Notes: generated by a model not told the origin, from the letters alone. Shown: positions 1 through 11,520, counted from the stretch's first letter. The stretch: DNA of 64,000 nucleotides from Vicia villosa (GCF_029867415.1 NC_081180.1:232242625-232306624), one strand, 5' to 3'. Numbers and translations: made by a program.

Positions 1-235
1 CAGAACGATCTAACATTGCAGATCTAAAGCGATACCTCAGACGGTTCCAGAACGATCTAACGTAGCAGATCTAAAGTGATACCTCAGACGGTTCCAGAAC
101 GATCTAACATTGCAGATCTAAAGCGATACCTCAGACGGTTCCAGAACGATCTAACGTTGCAGATCTAAAGCGATACCTCAGACGGTTCCAGAACGATCTA
201 ACATTGCAGATCTAAAGCGATACCTCAGACGGATC
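1..235 (+). repeat. 47-bp minisatellite, five copies
   Basis: Five head-to-tail 47-bp units begin at 1, 48, 95, 142 and 189, each opening cagaacgatctaac and differing by only a few bases. The array probably extends left of the window. Its reverse complement aligns by eye with the ~45-bp repeats at 11013-11520 (shared blocks agatctaa, acggt, acgatc), so it is an element-borne 3' UTR repeat and not a locus-specific one. Confidence 0.9.
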
Positions 236-604
236 CACAATGATCAACTTCCAAAATCTAAAAAAACTTTGGACAAGTTCCGTAACGATTATCTTCCAAG
301 ACTTAAAGCGGTAACCTTGGACGGTTCCGAAACAGTCAACACAAAGACTTTCAAATCCTTCATCAAGATATAATCAATGGATTCATTCTGATGAACAAAC
401 CCTCAACCCATTTACCAGGTGGCATCTGAAAGCCCATCTCAGGTAATGTTTCAATCTGCCAACAACATTTCGCAGACGACATTCAAATGCAACTTCCAAC
501 ATCTCTTCTGATCAAGGTAAGTGCAAATTTTCAGGGCATCTAAATATTCAATCATCTTCTACCTTCAGATTTCAGACAATCTCTTCAGGTTTAAGAAGAT
601 TGAA

Positions 605-614
605 TAGGGGCAAC
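605..614 (+). other. Polypurine tract of Ogre-like element
   Basis: The purine-rich taggggcaac lies immediately 5' of the LTR start TGTTATACCCC, which is the plus-strand priming position in an LTR retrotransposon. The matching site in the minus-strand element (10822-10830) reads aggggcagc. Confidence 0.7.
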
Positions 615-1129
615 TGTTATACCCCAAAATTTGCCCACATATTTTTCAAGAAAACTCCAATCTGAAAATTAAGGGTCTCATATAATCATGGATTTTTATT
701 TCAACAAATATCCTGACATATGAAATACTTAGTTTTTAGAATTTTTCTTATACAGTAATTTGGCTTGCAGTTGAATTTACTCTTACGCAAACACCAAATA
801 CTGTGTATTACTTCACACATGCTATTTATGTATTTACAGATAAATGGTACTGACACAATTGGTACAGAGTTAAATCTTTTTGCAGGCGCAGAATCAGGAA
901 ACTCAGACTGTACTGGTAACAAGTAGATTATTATTATCTTTTGTTTCCCACTAATTTTTGTACTATATTCCATTATTTGCAAAAATCTTTTCAAATCTCT
1001 TTTTCAAAAATCAAATCTCTCTTTTTTCCAACACTATCATACACTTTCTTTCAAATCTTACTTCCACTCAAATTTTCCTTTTGTACGGAATCACATCATT
1101 CCCCAACGTCTCTTTCCTTCTTTCCATTC

Positions 1130-1137
1130 TATAAATA
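1130..1137 (+). promoter_or_regulatory. LTR TATA box
   Basis: TATAAATA follows a long pyrimidine-rich stretch (about 1000-1125), the usual look of a plant LTR promoter. Transcription would be expected to begin around 1160-1170, placing the ORF at 1231 near the 5' end of the transcript. Confidence 0.6.
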
Positions 1138-1230
1138 CCTCTCATTTTCTTCCATAAAATCTCACATCAAATTCCAACTCATCTTTCAAATTCCTATCTC
1201 ATATCTATTTTCTCTTCTTCCCTGACAAGA

Positions 1231-1398
1231 ATGGCAAAGTGGATAGAGACACTGTTTCTTACAGTCATCACCATTGCTACGGTGATCATGACTTTCTTCT
1301 GCCTGCATAGCCCTGAAGAGTGTGGACCTACAATGGTTGCACTCCCAATCATCTACATGTTATTGTTCATAGCATGGGTCATTAATCGTCATTCTTAA
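1231..1398 (+). CDS. Short ORF in LTR: 55-aa putative two-pass membrane peptide
   Basis: An uninterrupted ATG-to-TAA frame of 55 codons lies about 100 nt downstream of the LTR TATA box. The start follows a purine-rich tgacaagaATGGC context, with G at +4. The product has a Lys/Trp/Glu N-terminus, a hydrophobic segment at about residues 7-25, a short polar loop with two cysteines (Cys24 and Cys31) and the acidic motif SPEE, a second hydrophobic segment at about 35-52, and a basic INRHS tail. Nothing comparable is seen in the shorter Ogre-like LTRs at 7469, 15667 or 37693. I know of no named family. It could be a chance ORF, but composition and position favour a real peptide. Because every LTR copy repeats it, it would be multi-copy in the genome. 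Confidence 0.45.
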   Translation: MAKWIETLFLTVITIATVIMTFFCLHSPEECGPTMVALPIIYMLLFIAWVINRHS

Positions 1399-3568
1399 AA
1401 TTTGCCGTATTTCTTATTTCTTAAATGTACCGTTTATTCGTCGTACTGTTCAATATAGTATGTGATATTTGTACTGTCAGTATTAAATGTTGTACTATTT
1501 GTCATAATATTGCTTAATTACTAAGATAATATTTTGTGTGTTTTCTGCCAGTCAAATATTCCTATTTCTGTGCATTAAATGATTTTCAGGGTTATTATCG
1601 GTAATTTTGCCCGCATACCGTAAATATTAGTTATTTATTATGTCTGTGTTTTTCTAACAAGTCATGTAAATAAACTTTCATTTTTTACATAAAACAAAAA
1701 CAAAAAACAACAAAAAAGAAAATTAACTTTGACTGTTGATTTTTCACTCTAACTGCTACATCAATACCTGAACAGTCAGTTGACAGCCAAACTGCTGGCA
1801 GTACAATTCTCAGTGTTTTGTACCATCAATCAAATCAATCTTTCACAATTCAAAATTCCAAGATTTTTGTTCTAGAAGTCTTCTGAATATCACGCGATTA
1901 GCAGAGACTCAACACTGCGCAAAAATCAGGTACGCTTAACTGTCTCCTACATAAACAGTCCCTGACTAGGGTTTTTCTTGTTTTTACAGGAGCAACAAGT
2001 TTTTGAGAGCTCAAATGGATTTCATACACATCCATATATCTCAAAGTACCATCATACAAATTTTCAAACTTCAATTCACTCAGACGCACCGTCAGCAGCT
2101 CAAACAGTCAACAAACGACCCGTTTGACCAAAAAGTCAACAGACAGTCAAAAATGAAATTTTTTGTCAAAGTCCATATTTTGTCAAAGGATTCATCATTT
2201 GATCATTGGATGATCATAATTCATCAAGGAAAGATCAAAAATCAACAAAACCCTAAGATTCAAAATTAGGGTTTTTGCCTGAAAAGTCAACTCAACTTTG
2301 ACTAATCATAACTCTCTCATCCTTCATCCAAAAAATTCAAACCAAAGCTTGTTTTGAAGGAAATTCAATTATCTTTCAAATGCCATTGATCCCATGGTCA
2401 TTGGATTCACCATTTGAAAAATATGATCAAAGACATTACAGGTCATTTTCAAAGTCAACAAAAAGACACTTTTTTCAAAAGGACACACAAGGAGCTTCAA
2501 AAATCATTTTGACATGAGACCAAAGGCATTGGTTAGAGGACTCTTTGAGGTTTCCAAAAAGTGCAAGATCTCCTTCATATGATAAAAATTGAAGGATTTA
2601 CACCTTGTTGAAGTTGGCTAAATTTTGGGAAAATACATGAAATCAACATTGTTCAAAATGGCATTTTTTCCAAATAGGGCCAAGTTTTCAGCATTCAAAC
2701 ATCATTTCCATGTTACTATGGGCCTCCCACGACCAAGACTAAGCCCATACCTTTTTTTATCCATTTTTGCATGATTTTATCTTACTTTAAGATTAAAATT
2801 AAAAGGAAAATGCATGGATAAATGGTAGCTTACAAATCAAGCATGACTCACCCCAAAGAATCTTCATCTTTCTGCAGAGAAGTAAAGGGCAAGGCAGGTG
2901 CATTGAAGGCAAGGTGACTTGGTCAAGAATTCAAGCTTTTTTAATATTAAAGAATGCAAGATTTCAACAAAGGCAACTAGCTACATATTAGCTTCAATTC
3001 TAAGCACACATGGCTTATAAATAAGCTATCTTAGTTCAGTAACAAGAGAGAGACGAGTTCAGAAGCATCCATAAGCATATAGCATACTTGTAACCACTTG
3101 TAATTTTCAAAGAAACTTGAAATTCGAATTTTAAGTTTCAGTCCATTTCAATATAAAATAAACATTCAAACATCATCTCTGAGCTACACTGAAACAATTC
3201 CAATCATTTCCAAGTCATAAACTTCACTGAATCGAGCTATATAAAGCCACGGTTTGTTCAAACTAAAACCAACTTATATCTCATAATTCACACACATTTA
3301 ACAAGATGTAGATGCATAATTGTGTTTGGTTTGAAGCTCTGGTCGTTTCTGGAGCTTCAATTGGACTTTAATGGCTGTTTGTAGCATATACCATTTTAGG
3401 GTTTGCTTAGTTCAAAATTAGGGTTCTTCATTAGGGCCAAAATTAAGCAAAATTAAGGACATGGTTAAGTTCAGCGGAACAAGACGAATCAAATGGTACC
3501 ATTGTGCCAAATTTATTTGCTTGTTTACCCCTATTCGTTATTTTGCAGATTTAGGGTTCACTTATTAT

Positions 3569-3590
3569 AGCGCTTTTTTACAAAAGCGCT
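3569..3590. repeat. Perfect 9-bp-stem hairpin in LTR
   Basis: agcgctttt and aaaagcgct are exact reverse complements separated by four bases (ttac), inside the Ogre-like LTR. No flanking duplication was found, so it is not shown to be a separate insertion. Confidence 0.6.
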
Positions 3591-5262
3591 GTTGAAACCC
3601 CTGGCGAGAGGTTGAAGACGATGAGGTGTCTCCACCTCATTGGTTCAGAAGCGCGCGCGTACTTTTTGAATTTTCTCTATTTCTGTGCCTTGCAGGTGTA
3701 ACGTAAGCCATGTGCCTCAATTTCTGGACCACCTGATTTCATTTAATGGCTCATCCAACGCACCAGATCATGCGTGCATACCATACTCCCTCAATCAAAC
3801 CACACAGGATCAGTATCCTTTTATTTTCTATTTTATTTTCTATTTTATTTTAATTTCTTTGTTAAATTAATTAAAAATAGTTTTAAAAATCCAAAAAATA
3901 CACAAAAAATATTTTTAGACTTCTAAAATAATATATTATTTTCTGAAATAAAAATATTTTATTTTTCTTCATAATTTCAATATTTTGCATTATTAATTAG
4001 TATATATTTATATATTGGCTTTTTAATTATTCTAACCAATCAAAAAATCATAAAAAAAAATTGTTCTTTATATTAAATATTGTTTATATATTATAAACTA
4101 ATTTTGTACATATTTTGAATAATTTTCTTTTTAAGTTTTAATTATTTGTATAATTATTTGTATAATTATGTATTAATTAGCTTAATCAATTTCCAATCAA
4201 TTTCAAAAATTCCAAAAAAATTAGTTTTGTTTTAAAATTAATTAACAAATATTTTGTACATATTTTAAACTTAATTTCTAGGTTTAAATCTATTTTCATC
4301 TTTTTTCTTCATTTTAATTTAATTAATCATGCATTAATTATAATTAAAACCAATCATAAAAATTCCAAAAACATGCCTTTTATTTTTCTTGCAATTTAAA
4401 ATTCCTAGATAAATGTATAGGATGTCAAATTCATGTAAATAGGTTAGTTTACGTTTCCTGCACAATCGATGTAATAGCGTAGATTTACTTTCCGCACTTT
4501 ACATTTCCGCATTTTAATTTCCAGCACATATAAACTGCGTGTATGTCAAAGATAAAATTGAACCGTTAGATCACTAACTTCAAAGATAAATATCTGAATC
4601 CAATCACAATCACATTTGCACCTCTTCAGGTAATCCTTTTTCATTCTTTCAAAATCAAAGTCAAATTCTACTGTTTTGAGTACAAAATCGAACCTTGCTT
4701 TTATATCCGGTGAAAGGATAGATTTTTAAAGGAAATAGGATAAAGACCTTACAACTCAGGGTAGACCTCCTAGTTTGCTTGCTCAAATCAAAACAAACAA
4801 AATTCTCATACACTGTTGATTTTTCAAAACTTTCAAAAAAGACAATACTTTGTATACATCCAAACACGGGTTATTACAAAGTTAACGTTCTTTTCAAAAC
4901 ATCTTTCGAAAGATAAACAAGCATTTTGTATACATCCACACACGGATCATTACAAAATTCAATTTACAAAAGTATTTGAAACCACATATGAGCAATTTCA
5001 GAGCAATTGAAAAGTGATCGAAACACAAGTGAGCTAAGCAAACTTAAGAGCCCATGGATAACCATGGATACAAAGGGTGCTAACACCTTCCCTTTGTATA
5101 ACCTACCCCCTTACCCAGAATTTCTTAAAGGTCTTTTTTCTGTTTCTTTTATAAACCTTTCCTTAATTGGATAAAATAAAAGGTCGGTGGCGACTCTGTG
5201 AATTTTCAAAAAAATGCGAAAGCATTAAGCGACAAAAAAGAGTCAGTTCACGTATCTCTACA

Positions 5263-7071
5263 GATCAGAGGTATGGCCCGGTATTAAAAAAAATCGGAGG
5301 TCCACAGAGTACATGAAAATAAGGGTGCCACAATTAAAAAATTAAATAAACATCATTCAGTTATGTCATGCATTCACTGAGGCAATCATCATCATTCAAA
5401 AACATTTCATGTTAACACAACGGAAATTAAATCATACGGATTAAGTTTAACATTTTTAAAACTTATCCTTCAAAACATCAAAACATAACCAGAGTTATAA
5501 ACCATAAACTCTAAACATCGCATCCCCAGTGTTACAAATATCAGAGCATGACACCTGACGCTAATTAAACAACTGACTCATGAGCTAATCCTCACCAGGT
5601 CGAACAACCACTATCCTCAATCTGAAAATGACAACATGTAAGGGTGAGTCTCATCATAATTAACAAATGTTATAAGGTTATAAAGCAATAACACATCATA
5701 GTTGCATCATTCACCCAATCGTTTCACAAACAGACATTCAGACAAGTTTCATCATCACAAACAATCAACACATCATCAATATTTATAACACTGGAATACA
5801 TCCAATCATGTTATAAAAATATGCATGTGTATGAACTGACACTATGCATGTGGTACCAACATCATCAAATGGGAATAACCCATGACCGATCCAACATCAT
5901 CAAGATACGACCCTGCCAGCACAGATTCCACACAATGGGAATCATGCCCTTTACTGATCCAACACATCATCATGGATACAGCATCATCAATGAATATGAA
6001 TGAATGCAAACATACATGAACATACTTATACCATCGTCAAGTCTAATGAGTAACATCATCAAATACTCATTTCATCACAATCATCATCATCAAGCATGTT
6101 TATATATATATATATATATATATATGCATCATTCAATCACAATCACATCATTAATCATCAAATAGATTATTTCACAAGGTTTGTTTAGCTCGAAACGGCA
6201 CACAAAACGGACGAACGGTTAAAAAGTTATGAACTATACAAAATACTGCATTTTTCAAAAACCTTTAGTGGTAATCGGTTACCCAAAGGCCAATAACCGG
6301 TTACCCTGACTCATGAAACACATCCCCCTGGTTTTTGTATGGGTAATAGGCTACCCTGCTTTCAGTAACCGATTACCGACTCCCAGCCAGCAATCTTTCC
6401 CCTTTTTCACTGCAGTAATCGGTCACCCTGCCCCCAGTAACCGGTTAATGCGTACCTGAAACCCAAAATCTGCAGAAAAACAGCATTCTACACATTCCAA
6501 TTACCCTCAAATTATACCAGCACTAATTTTAGGAAATGGAACACACATACAACATGAAATACACGTCATAATACACCAATTAAGCATCAATTGAAGCCAT
6601 AACAACACGAACATCATAGATTCAAACCAAATGATCAATCATCATACAATTTGATTTAAATCCCTAAACCTATCATATGAATCAAACGACACGAATTCTA
6701 CATCTAATCAGTACTATCAACCCCTAACCCGATAATAGATGTTATCCAGATAAGTCCCCCTTACCTTAGCCAAATTCTTGAATTGGCTCTTCTTCCTCTT
6801 TGGTTCTCCTTCATGTTCTTCAGCTCTCCCTATTTCAACTTCTCTTTTTCACGTTCTCACTTCCTTCCTCTTCTTTCCCTTATTTTATGAAAAACATAAA
6901 ATTAGAAATGGGCTCCTTCACAATTACACCCCCACATTACTAATTCCACCATATGGCCCAATCAACTTAACATTTTATATTTTTCCACATAATTTCAATA
7001 AAATGCTAATTTCCAATAATTAATTTAAAACTTAATTAAATTAATTAAATAAGAAATTTTAGGATGTTACA
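5263..7071. mobile_element. Gypsy solo LTR, interrupted near its left end
   Basis: This stretch is related to the Tekay-like LTRs at 36931-42037 and 50647-52494 in the same reading direction. Shared landmarks in order are gtgccac.att, catgcattcactgag, gagcatgacacctgacgct, catgagctaatcctcacca, the actatgcatgtggtaccaa block, and a right end ggatgttaca. The left end (TGTAACACCC) is missing because the Ogre-like element ending at 5262 inserted just inside it. It abuts copia pol directly on the right with no PBS, PPT or coding sequence, so it is most simply a solo LTR inside the copia element. It carries a (TA)n run at about 6101-6124 and palindromic words at 6270-6450. Confidence 0.7.
6270..6450. 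repeat. Cluster of GGTAAYCGGTTACC-like palindromic words
   Basis: Six near-palindromic variants built on ggtaatcggttacc occur in about 180 bp (6270, about 6292, 6341, 6363, 6414 and 6437) in either polarity. They fall in the same relative place in the LTR as the GGTCCGCT-AGCGGACC words of the Tekay-like LTRs. Confidence 0.7.
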
Positions 7072-7463
7072 CCTTAATCTCTGCAAGTGAGGTTCTAGAC
7101 GAAGAACCTAGAGACTACAAGGAAGTTATGAGGAGTCGAAATAAGATTGAATGACTGAAGGCCATGGATGATGAGATGAAATCTCTTCATGATAATCATA
7201 CTTGGGAACTGATCAAGAAACCTGTTGGGGCAAGATTAGTCAGCTGTAAATGGATTTTCAAAGTTAAGGAAGGAATCGAAGGAGTGACGTCAAAAAGATA
7301 CAAGGCAAGGTTAGTTGCAAAGGGTTTCACTCAGAAATAAGGCGTCGACTTCAATGATGTGTTTTCTCCTATTGTGAAGCATAAGTCCATTCGAATGTTG
7401 CTTGCCATGGTGGCATAATTCGATCTTGTACTGGAACAGATGGATGTGAAGATTGCGTTCTTG
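7072..7463 (+). pseudogene. Ty1/copia pol fragment (start of RT), broken
   Basis: Translation gives the N-terminal reverse transcriptase of a Ty1/copia polyprotein: [67 protein letters not shown] and QMDVKIAFLYG. In-frame stops interrupt it after NKIE, after GFTQK and after AMVA, so it is dead. Reading resumes at 19025-19030 after the Ogre-like insertion, where the next words are DQDETILMRQPKGYA. Its own 5' half (LTR, gag, protease, integrase) lies left of the window or is displaced by the 5.3-7.1 kb insertion. Confidence 0.88.
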
Positions 7464-7468
7464 TATGG

Positions 7469-10400
7469 TGTAATACGGTGAACTGACTTTTTATCGATCG
7501 AAATGTCGCGGTAAGCAAGAGTCGCCACCGACTTTTATTTTATCCAATTTATAGAAAGGCTAAAAGAACAGAAAAAGACCTTTTGAAAAGATTTTGAGTT
7601 CGGGGGGTAAGTTATACAAAGGGAAGGTGTAAGGCACCCTTTGCATCCATGGTTATCCATGGGCTCTTAATTGCTTAGCTCACTTTGTTTGTTTGAATTA
7701 TTTGAAAAGTAGTGTAGAAATTCGGATAAGAACTTTAGCTTGTAGATAAGCGTAGTCTTTTTGAAAAGTATTTGAAAATTAGTGGGAAAAAGAGTTTGAA
7801 TTTGATTTTGAATTTGGACTAGAGCAAGCAATTAATAGCAACTACCCTAAGTTTGAAAATTCGTTCTTTTAGCTTTTCGAGGCGAAAGGATCTATCCATG
7901 CCATAAAGGGCAGGAAGTCTTTCAATTGGATGTTTAAGGGTCATCGAGTAATCGTTCGCCATAAGACTGTCCCATGCCATAAAGAGGGCAGGTAGTCTAA
8001 GGGAAAGATTTAATAGTCATTAATCTTTTTAGGCATCATGCGAGGATACCTTAGCAATAGGACAATCATCTTTATTTTTCCGAGGCAACATCGAGGGACA
8101 ACATTGATGATAATGAACTTAAGGCAACATTTGTTTTGCTTTAGGTATCCTCGGAATCGAGGGATTTTGACTATTTAGTACACTTAAAGGCAGCAAGGCA
8201 ACAAAGGCAACCAGAGGGATTACCCTAAAGGTGTGTGGGTGCAACAATCACGTGGTTAACTTCGATTACATTTATCTTGTAGTTAGGTGATCTATGTTCA
8301 ATTCATGGTTTGCACTCCCTAAATTACTAACCACGCAGTAAAAATAATATCACAATTTAAGTGCCTTCAAGGCCAATCAATACAACCAGTAAACAGTTAC
8401 ATAATAATGGGGAAGGGGACAATGAAACCAGCGGATCCCTTAATAGGGTTTGACATAAGTAATAAAAAAGTAAGGTTTAGGGTTACCAACGTCCGTAGCT
8501 TTGGCAGTTTGACAAAGCTTTGGCTTTGATTGATGAAGGTTGATGGGGCAGAGATTTGCCTTGAAGCGTGAAGCATTGACCCTGACCATTGGAGAATTGA
8601 CAACAGGAAAAGAAAGCAAGCAGTGAGTGTATTAATTATTCGAGCCCAAACCTTATTTAGGGCAAAAAAGGCAAAAAAATGATGAAACAAAATAAAGGTC
8701 AAATTAAATAAGAAAAGAATAAAAACTTAGCTTTTGATTAGTGGAGCGCGTGGACTGAAGCTTCTGACGATAAACCTGAAAAGTTGGGCATAAAGAAAAA
8801 GGATGTAGTGAGTGCATGGCTAATTCAAGGTAAAATAACAAAAATAATATTTAATCAAAATGAATAATAAAAATAAAAAGAAAGAAAAAGTTTAGAAACT
8901 TAGCTTTTTGATCTGACGGCGCACGGTCGGAAGAATTTTGATTATTAACCCTGAAAGGGCAAGGGCAAATATTTTTAGTGTAGGCATGTTCTTCGTAAAC
9001 CTCCAATAGTTAATAACAATGATTAGTTTTCATACCGAAATAAAATTAGGTTTTAAAGTCATCGGTCCAACATGTAGAGTGACTGAATTAATATATATAA
9101 TGAAAAATAATCGAAAGTTGATTAAGTAAGTTAAATACCCATGAAAATATTTGTTTGATTTTAAGAGTAACATTTTAATAATTTAAAAGTAATAGAAGAT
9201 ATAAATAAATAAAAACAAAAAGATTGATTTAATAAATGAATAAATTAAGAAATCTTAGCTATGATTGTGTGTGGCTTGCTGGTGAGGTCTATGGTGAGCC
9301 TGCGTCTCTGCACGCGTTGGATTAGATTGGATGACAATCTGAAGGCTAGAATGTTGAGGGAGCATGGTAGTCATGCCTGAAACCCATGCATCGGATCTGC
9401 AGCTAAACAACACTTTGAAGAGAGAGAAAAAACAAATTGTCACAGCAGAGGTTCGAACTCGATCCCTCATGCTTGTGCACACGCCTATCAATCTTGCCAC
9501 CAGACCAGTTATCACTTGTTGTCTTGGTAACAATGACACAGTATAATATAGGCAATATAATGAAAAAATAAAAAAAAAAAAAAACCAAAACGCAAGACTC
9601 GCGCCCAGGAGGCTTCTTCTTCGTGGGTTGAAACAAAAACCAGATACCTTCAGCCTCGGTTCCCATTCATGGCCATAGATCCTAATCTCCATATCCTGCA
9701 AATCATCACTAATCGAAGCAAAACAAATACCCAGATCAAGTATAAATGTCCTCACGAATTCGATGAAATCAACAATTCGGCCTAAAATTGCTCCCTACAT
9801 CAAACCCCTATTTGGAAGATTCAGAACCCTAACTATGGTGGTTTATCATATTAGCGTTTAAACCCAGATTAAACTATATAGAAACCTCACAAATTTCATC
9901 ATGAACACACGTTTGCAAATAAATCACGTTAAATATGCATGAATCAATGAAATCAAATTCGAAAAAATAAGGTACAAAACCGTGAGGATTGGACGACGAA
10001 TCTGAACGTGTGCGACCTTGGAGATGATTCAGATCTCTTCAGGAAACACCAGAGACACGTATTCAATCCGTAACAAGCTCCGCGGCTATGGAGATACGTT
10101 GCTGCGCGTTTTGATTGATGGTGTTGACCAGGAACGCTTCAGAAGGGACCAAGGAATTGTTTTTGATCCGCCGAAGTCCTTGAATCGGCTTCCAAGTCTC
10201 AAAACGAATTTTCTCTCTTCTTGAACTTTTGCAATCGATATTCGCTTTTTCAGAGCCTGCAATCCTCCTCCTCTCCTTTTTGCTGAACGTGTTTTTGCTA
10301 TATATGAGGACCAAATTAGGGTTAACATGGGCTTGGATCTTTTGTGTTTCAAGAGAGAAAATTTTTGATTAAAAGTCACATGATTTTCTTTCTATTCTTG

Positions 10401-10821
10401 TCCAATCTTTTCCCATTAATCACCAACGAATTTCCCTTGATTCACATCAATATTAGGCTTAATATTTGATTGGTAAATTAACTAAGATCATATTTTATAT
10501 AATTATCATTATTCCTTTTATTAAACTTTAAATTATAATGAAATATAATTTAAAATAAAGTAAATAATAATAATAATAATAATAAGGAAACAGATGGAGT
10601 TGTGGGCTTCTAATCCTACCATGGACATGTTTAAAAGTTCAAACTTAAGCCCATTATTACAAGATTGGACAATTAGGTTTTCATGCGTTTCTCAAAAAGT
10701 AGGCCAACTTATATCAAACATATCTCTCTCAATTTTTATCGTATGAGAGTGTTCTTGAGCTTTGTATCTTGATTTGAATTTGAATAGGAGAAAATGTATG
10801 GGCAAATTTTGGGGTATGACA
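7469..10821 (-). repeat. Ogre-like LTR (3' LTR of the minus-strand element)
   Basis: It runs TGTAATACGGTGAACTGAC to TTTTGGGGTATGACA, 3353 bp, nearly identical to 15667-19024. On the minus strand a TATATAG box lies at about 10298-10306, implying a U3 of roughly 0.5 kb and a very long R-U5. Several frames of 60-166 codons inside it occur in both LTRs but have no recognisable domain. An (AAT)n run lies near 10566-10585. Confidence 0.9.
9448..9460 (-). other. tRNA-like B-box in LTR
   Basis: On the minus strand this reads GAGTTCGAACCTC, close to the Pol III box B consensus GGTTCGANTCC. It is repeated at 17644-17656 in the other LTR, and the diverged solo LTR keeps gggttcgaaaccc at 39742-39754. 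No complete cloverleaf could be folded by eye, so this is not called a tRNA. Confidence 0.4.
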
Positions 10822-10836
10822 GCTGCCCCTGTTCAA
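10822..10836 (-). other. Polypurine tract of minus-strand Ogre-like element
   Basis: Read on the minus strand, gaacaggggcagc directly precedes the LTR start TGTCATACCCC. It corresponds to 605-614 in the other element. Confidence 0.65.
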
Positions 10837-11012
10837 TTATCTTAAACCTGAAGATGTAGAGTGGTTTGTGTGCCAGTCGGTATCTGAAGGTGGAAGATGA
10901 TTGAACACTAGAATACCAAGAAATTTGCCCTATTTGCAGTAGGGACTTTTTGTCGGAGATGGGTTTGTAGATGCCATCTGGTAGTTTGAAGTTTGAGAAA
11001 TGTTGTTTGCGT

Positions 11013-11520
11013 GTTGATCGTGTCATTACCGTTCGTAGTAAATGAATTAGATCTTTTGGAGAGATAATCGTGTCTACATCGTTCGTGATGATAGAATTAG
11101 ACTCTCTTGTCGTGTCAGTACCGTTCATAGTAGCTGAATTAGACTGAGAAGGTCAGTGATCGTGTCTACACCGTTCGTGATGATAGAATTAGACCTCTGA
11201 AATTTGATCGTGTCAGTACCGTTCGTAGTATCTGAATTAGATCTTCTGTCGTGTCAGTACCGTTCGTAGTAGCTGAATTAGACTGAGAAGTTCAGTGATC
11301 GTGTCTTCACCGTTCGTGATGATAGAATTAGATCTCTGAGAGTTGACCGTGTCAGTACCGTTCGTAGTAACCGAATTAGATCTTTTGTCGTGTCAGTACT
11401 GTTCGTAGTAGCTGAATTAGACTTTGAAAGTGATCGTGTCATTACCGTTCGTGGTAAATGAATTAGATCTTCGAGCGTTGATCGTGTCAGTACCATTCGT
11501 AGTAGCTGAATTAGATCTTG
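11013..11520 (-). repeat. ~45-bp minisatellite, about eleven copies
   Basis: Units of about 42-49 bp contain gatcgtgtcagtaccgttcg then agtagctgaattagatct with variation. Two subtypes alternate: one with cgttcgtagtagctg and one with cgttcgtgatgatag, so there is a partial higher-order structure. It lies in the element's 3' untranslated part, like the 47-bp array at 1-235. Confidence 0.88.

Larger units (their letters stand above)
1..614 (+). mobile_element. Ogre-like Ty3/gypsy element, 3' internal end (partial)
   Basis: This is the non-coding 3' internal region of an Ogre/Tat-like retrotransposon that enters from the left. It starts in a 47-bp minisatellite, continues as unique AT-rich DNA, and ends in a purine tract (about 605-614) directly before an LTR starting TGTTATACCCC. 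The stretch 550-614 is recognisably the reverse complement of 10822-10920 in the second, minus-strand Ogre-like element; both share words such as tcaatcatcttc and ttcaggtttaaga. The two elements therefore share a 3' UTR. No ORF is credible here. Assignment to Ogre rests on LTR ends, PBS and size seen in the second copy. Confidence 0.75.
615..5262 (+). mobile_element. Ogre-like 3' LTR, 4.65 kb
   Basis: The LTR opens TGTTATACCCCAAAATTTGC and closes gagtcagttcacgtatctctaca. Its last ~220 bp are the reverse complement of the first ~220 bp of the minus-strand Ogre-like LTRs at 7469 and 15667 (shared blocks gtcggtggcgactct and the ccatggataaccatgg area). Length 4648 bp is within the unusually long range known for Ogre LTRs. 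It holds a TATA box at 1130 and a short ORF at 1231-1398. The rest is AT-rich non-coding DNA, including a hairpin at 3569-3590 and very AT-rich DNA at 3820-4350. The next five bases (gatca) are its presumed target duplication; the left copy is outside the window. Confidence 0.75.

Noticed and set aside
1..235. CRISPR-like array.
   Set aside because: Units are contiguous without unique spacers and the DNA is plant retrotransposon sequence.
9430..9530. A tRNA gene suggested by the box B-like GTTCGAAC.
   Set aside because: No acceptor stem, anticodon arm or CCA-proximal pairing could be built by eye; kept only as a tRNA-like signal.
9255..9755. A 166-codon minus-strand frame and similar frames in both copies of the Ogre-like LTR (also 17451-17952 and 10063-10379).
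   Set aside because: They recur only because the LTR is duplicated; one LTR copy already breaks the long frame by a change in the A-rich run, and no domain is recognisable.
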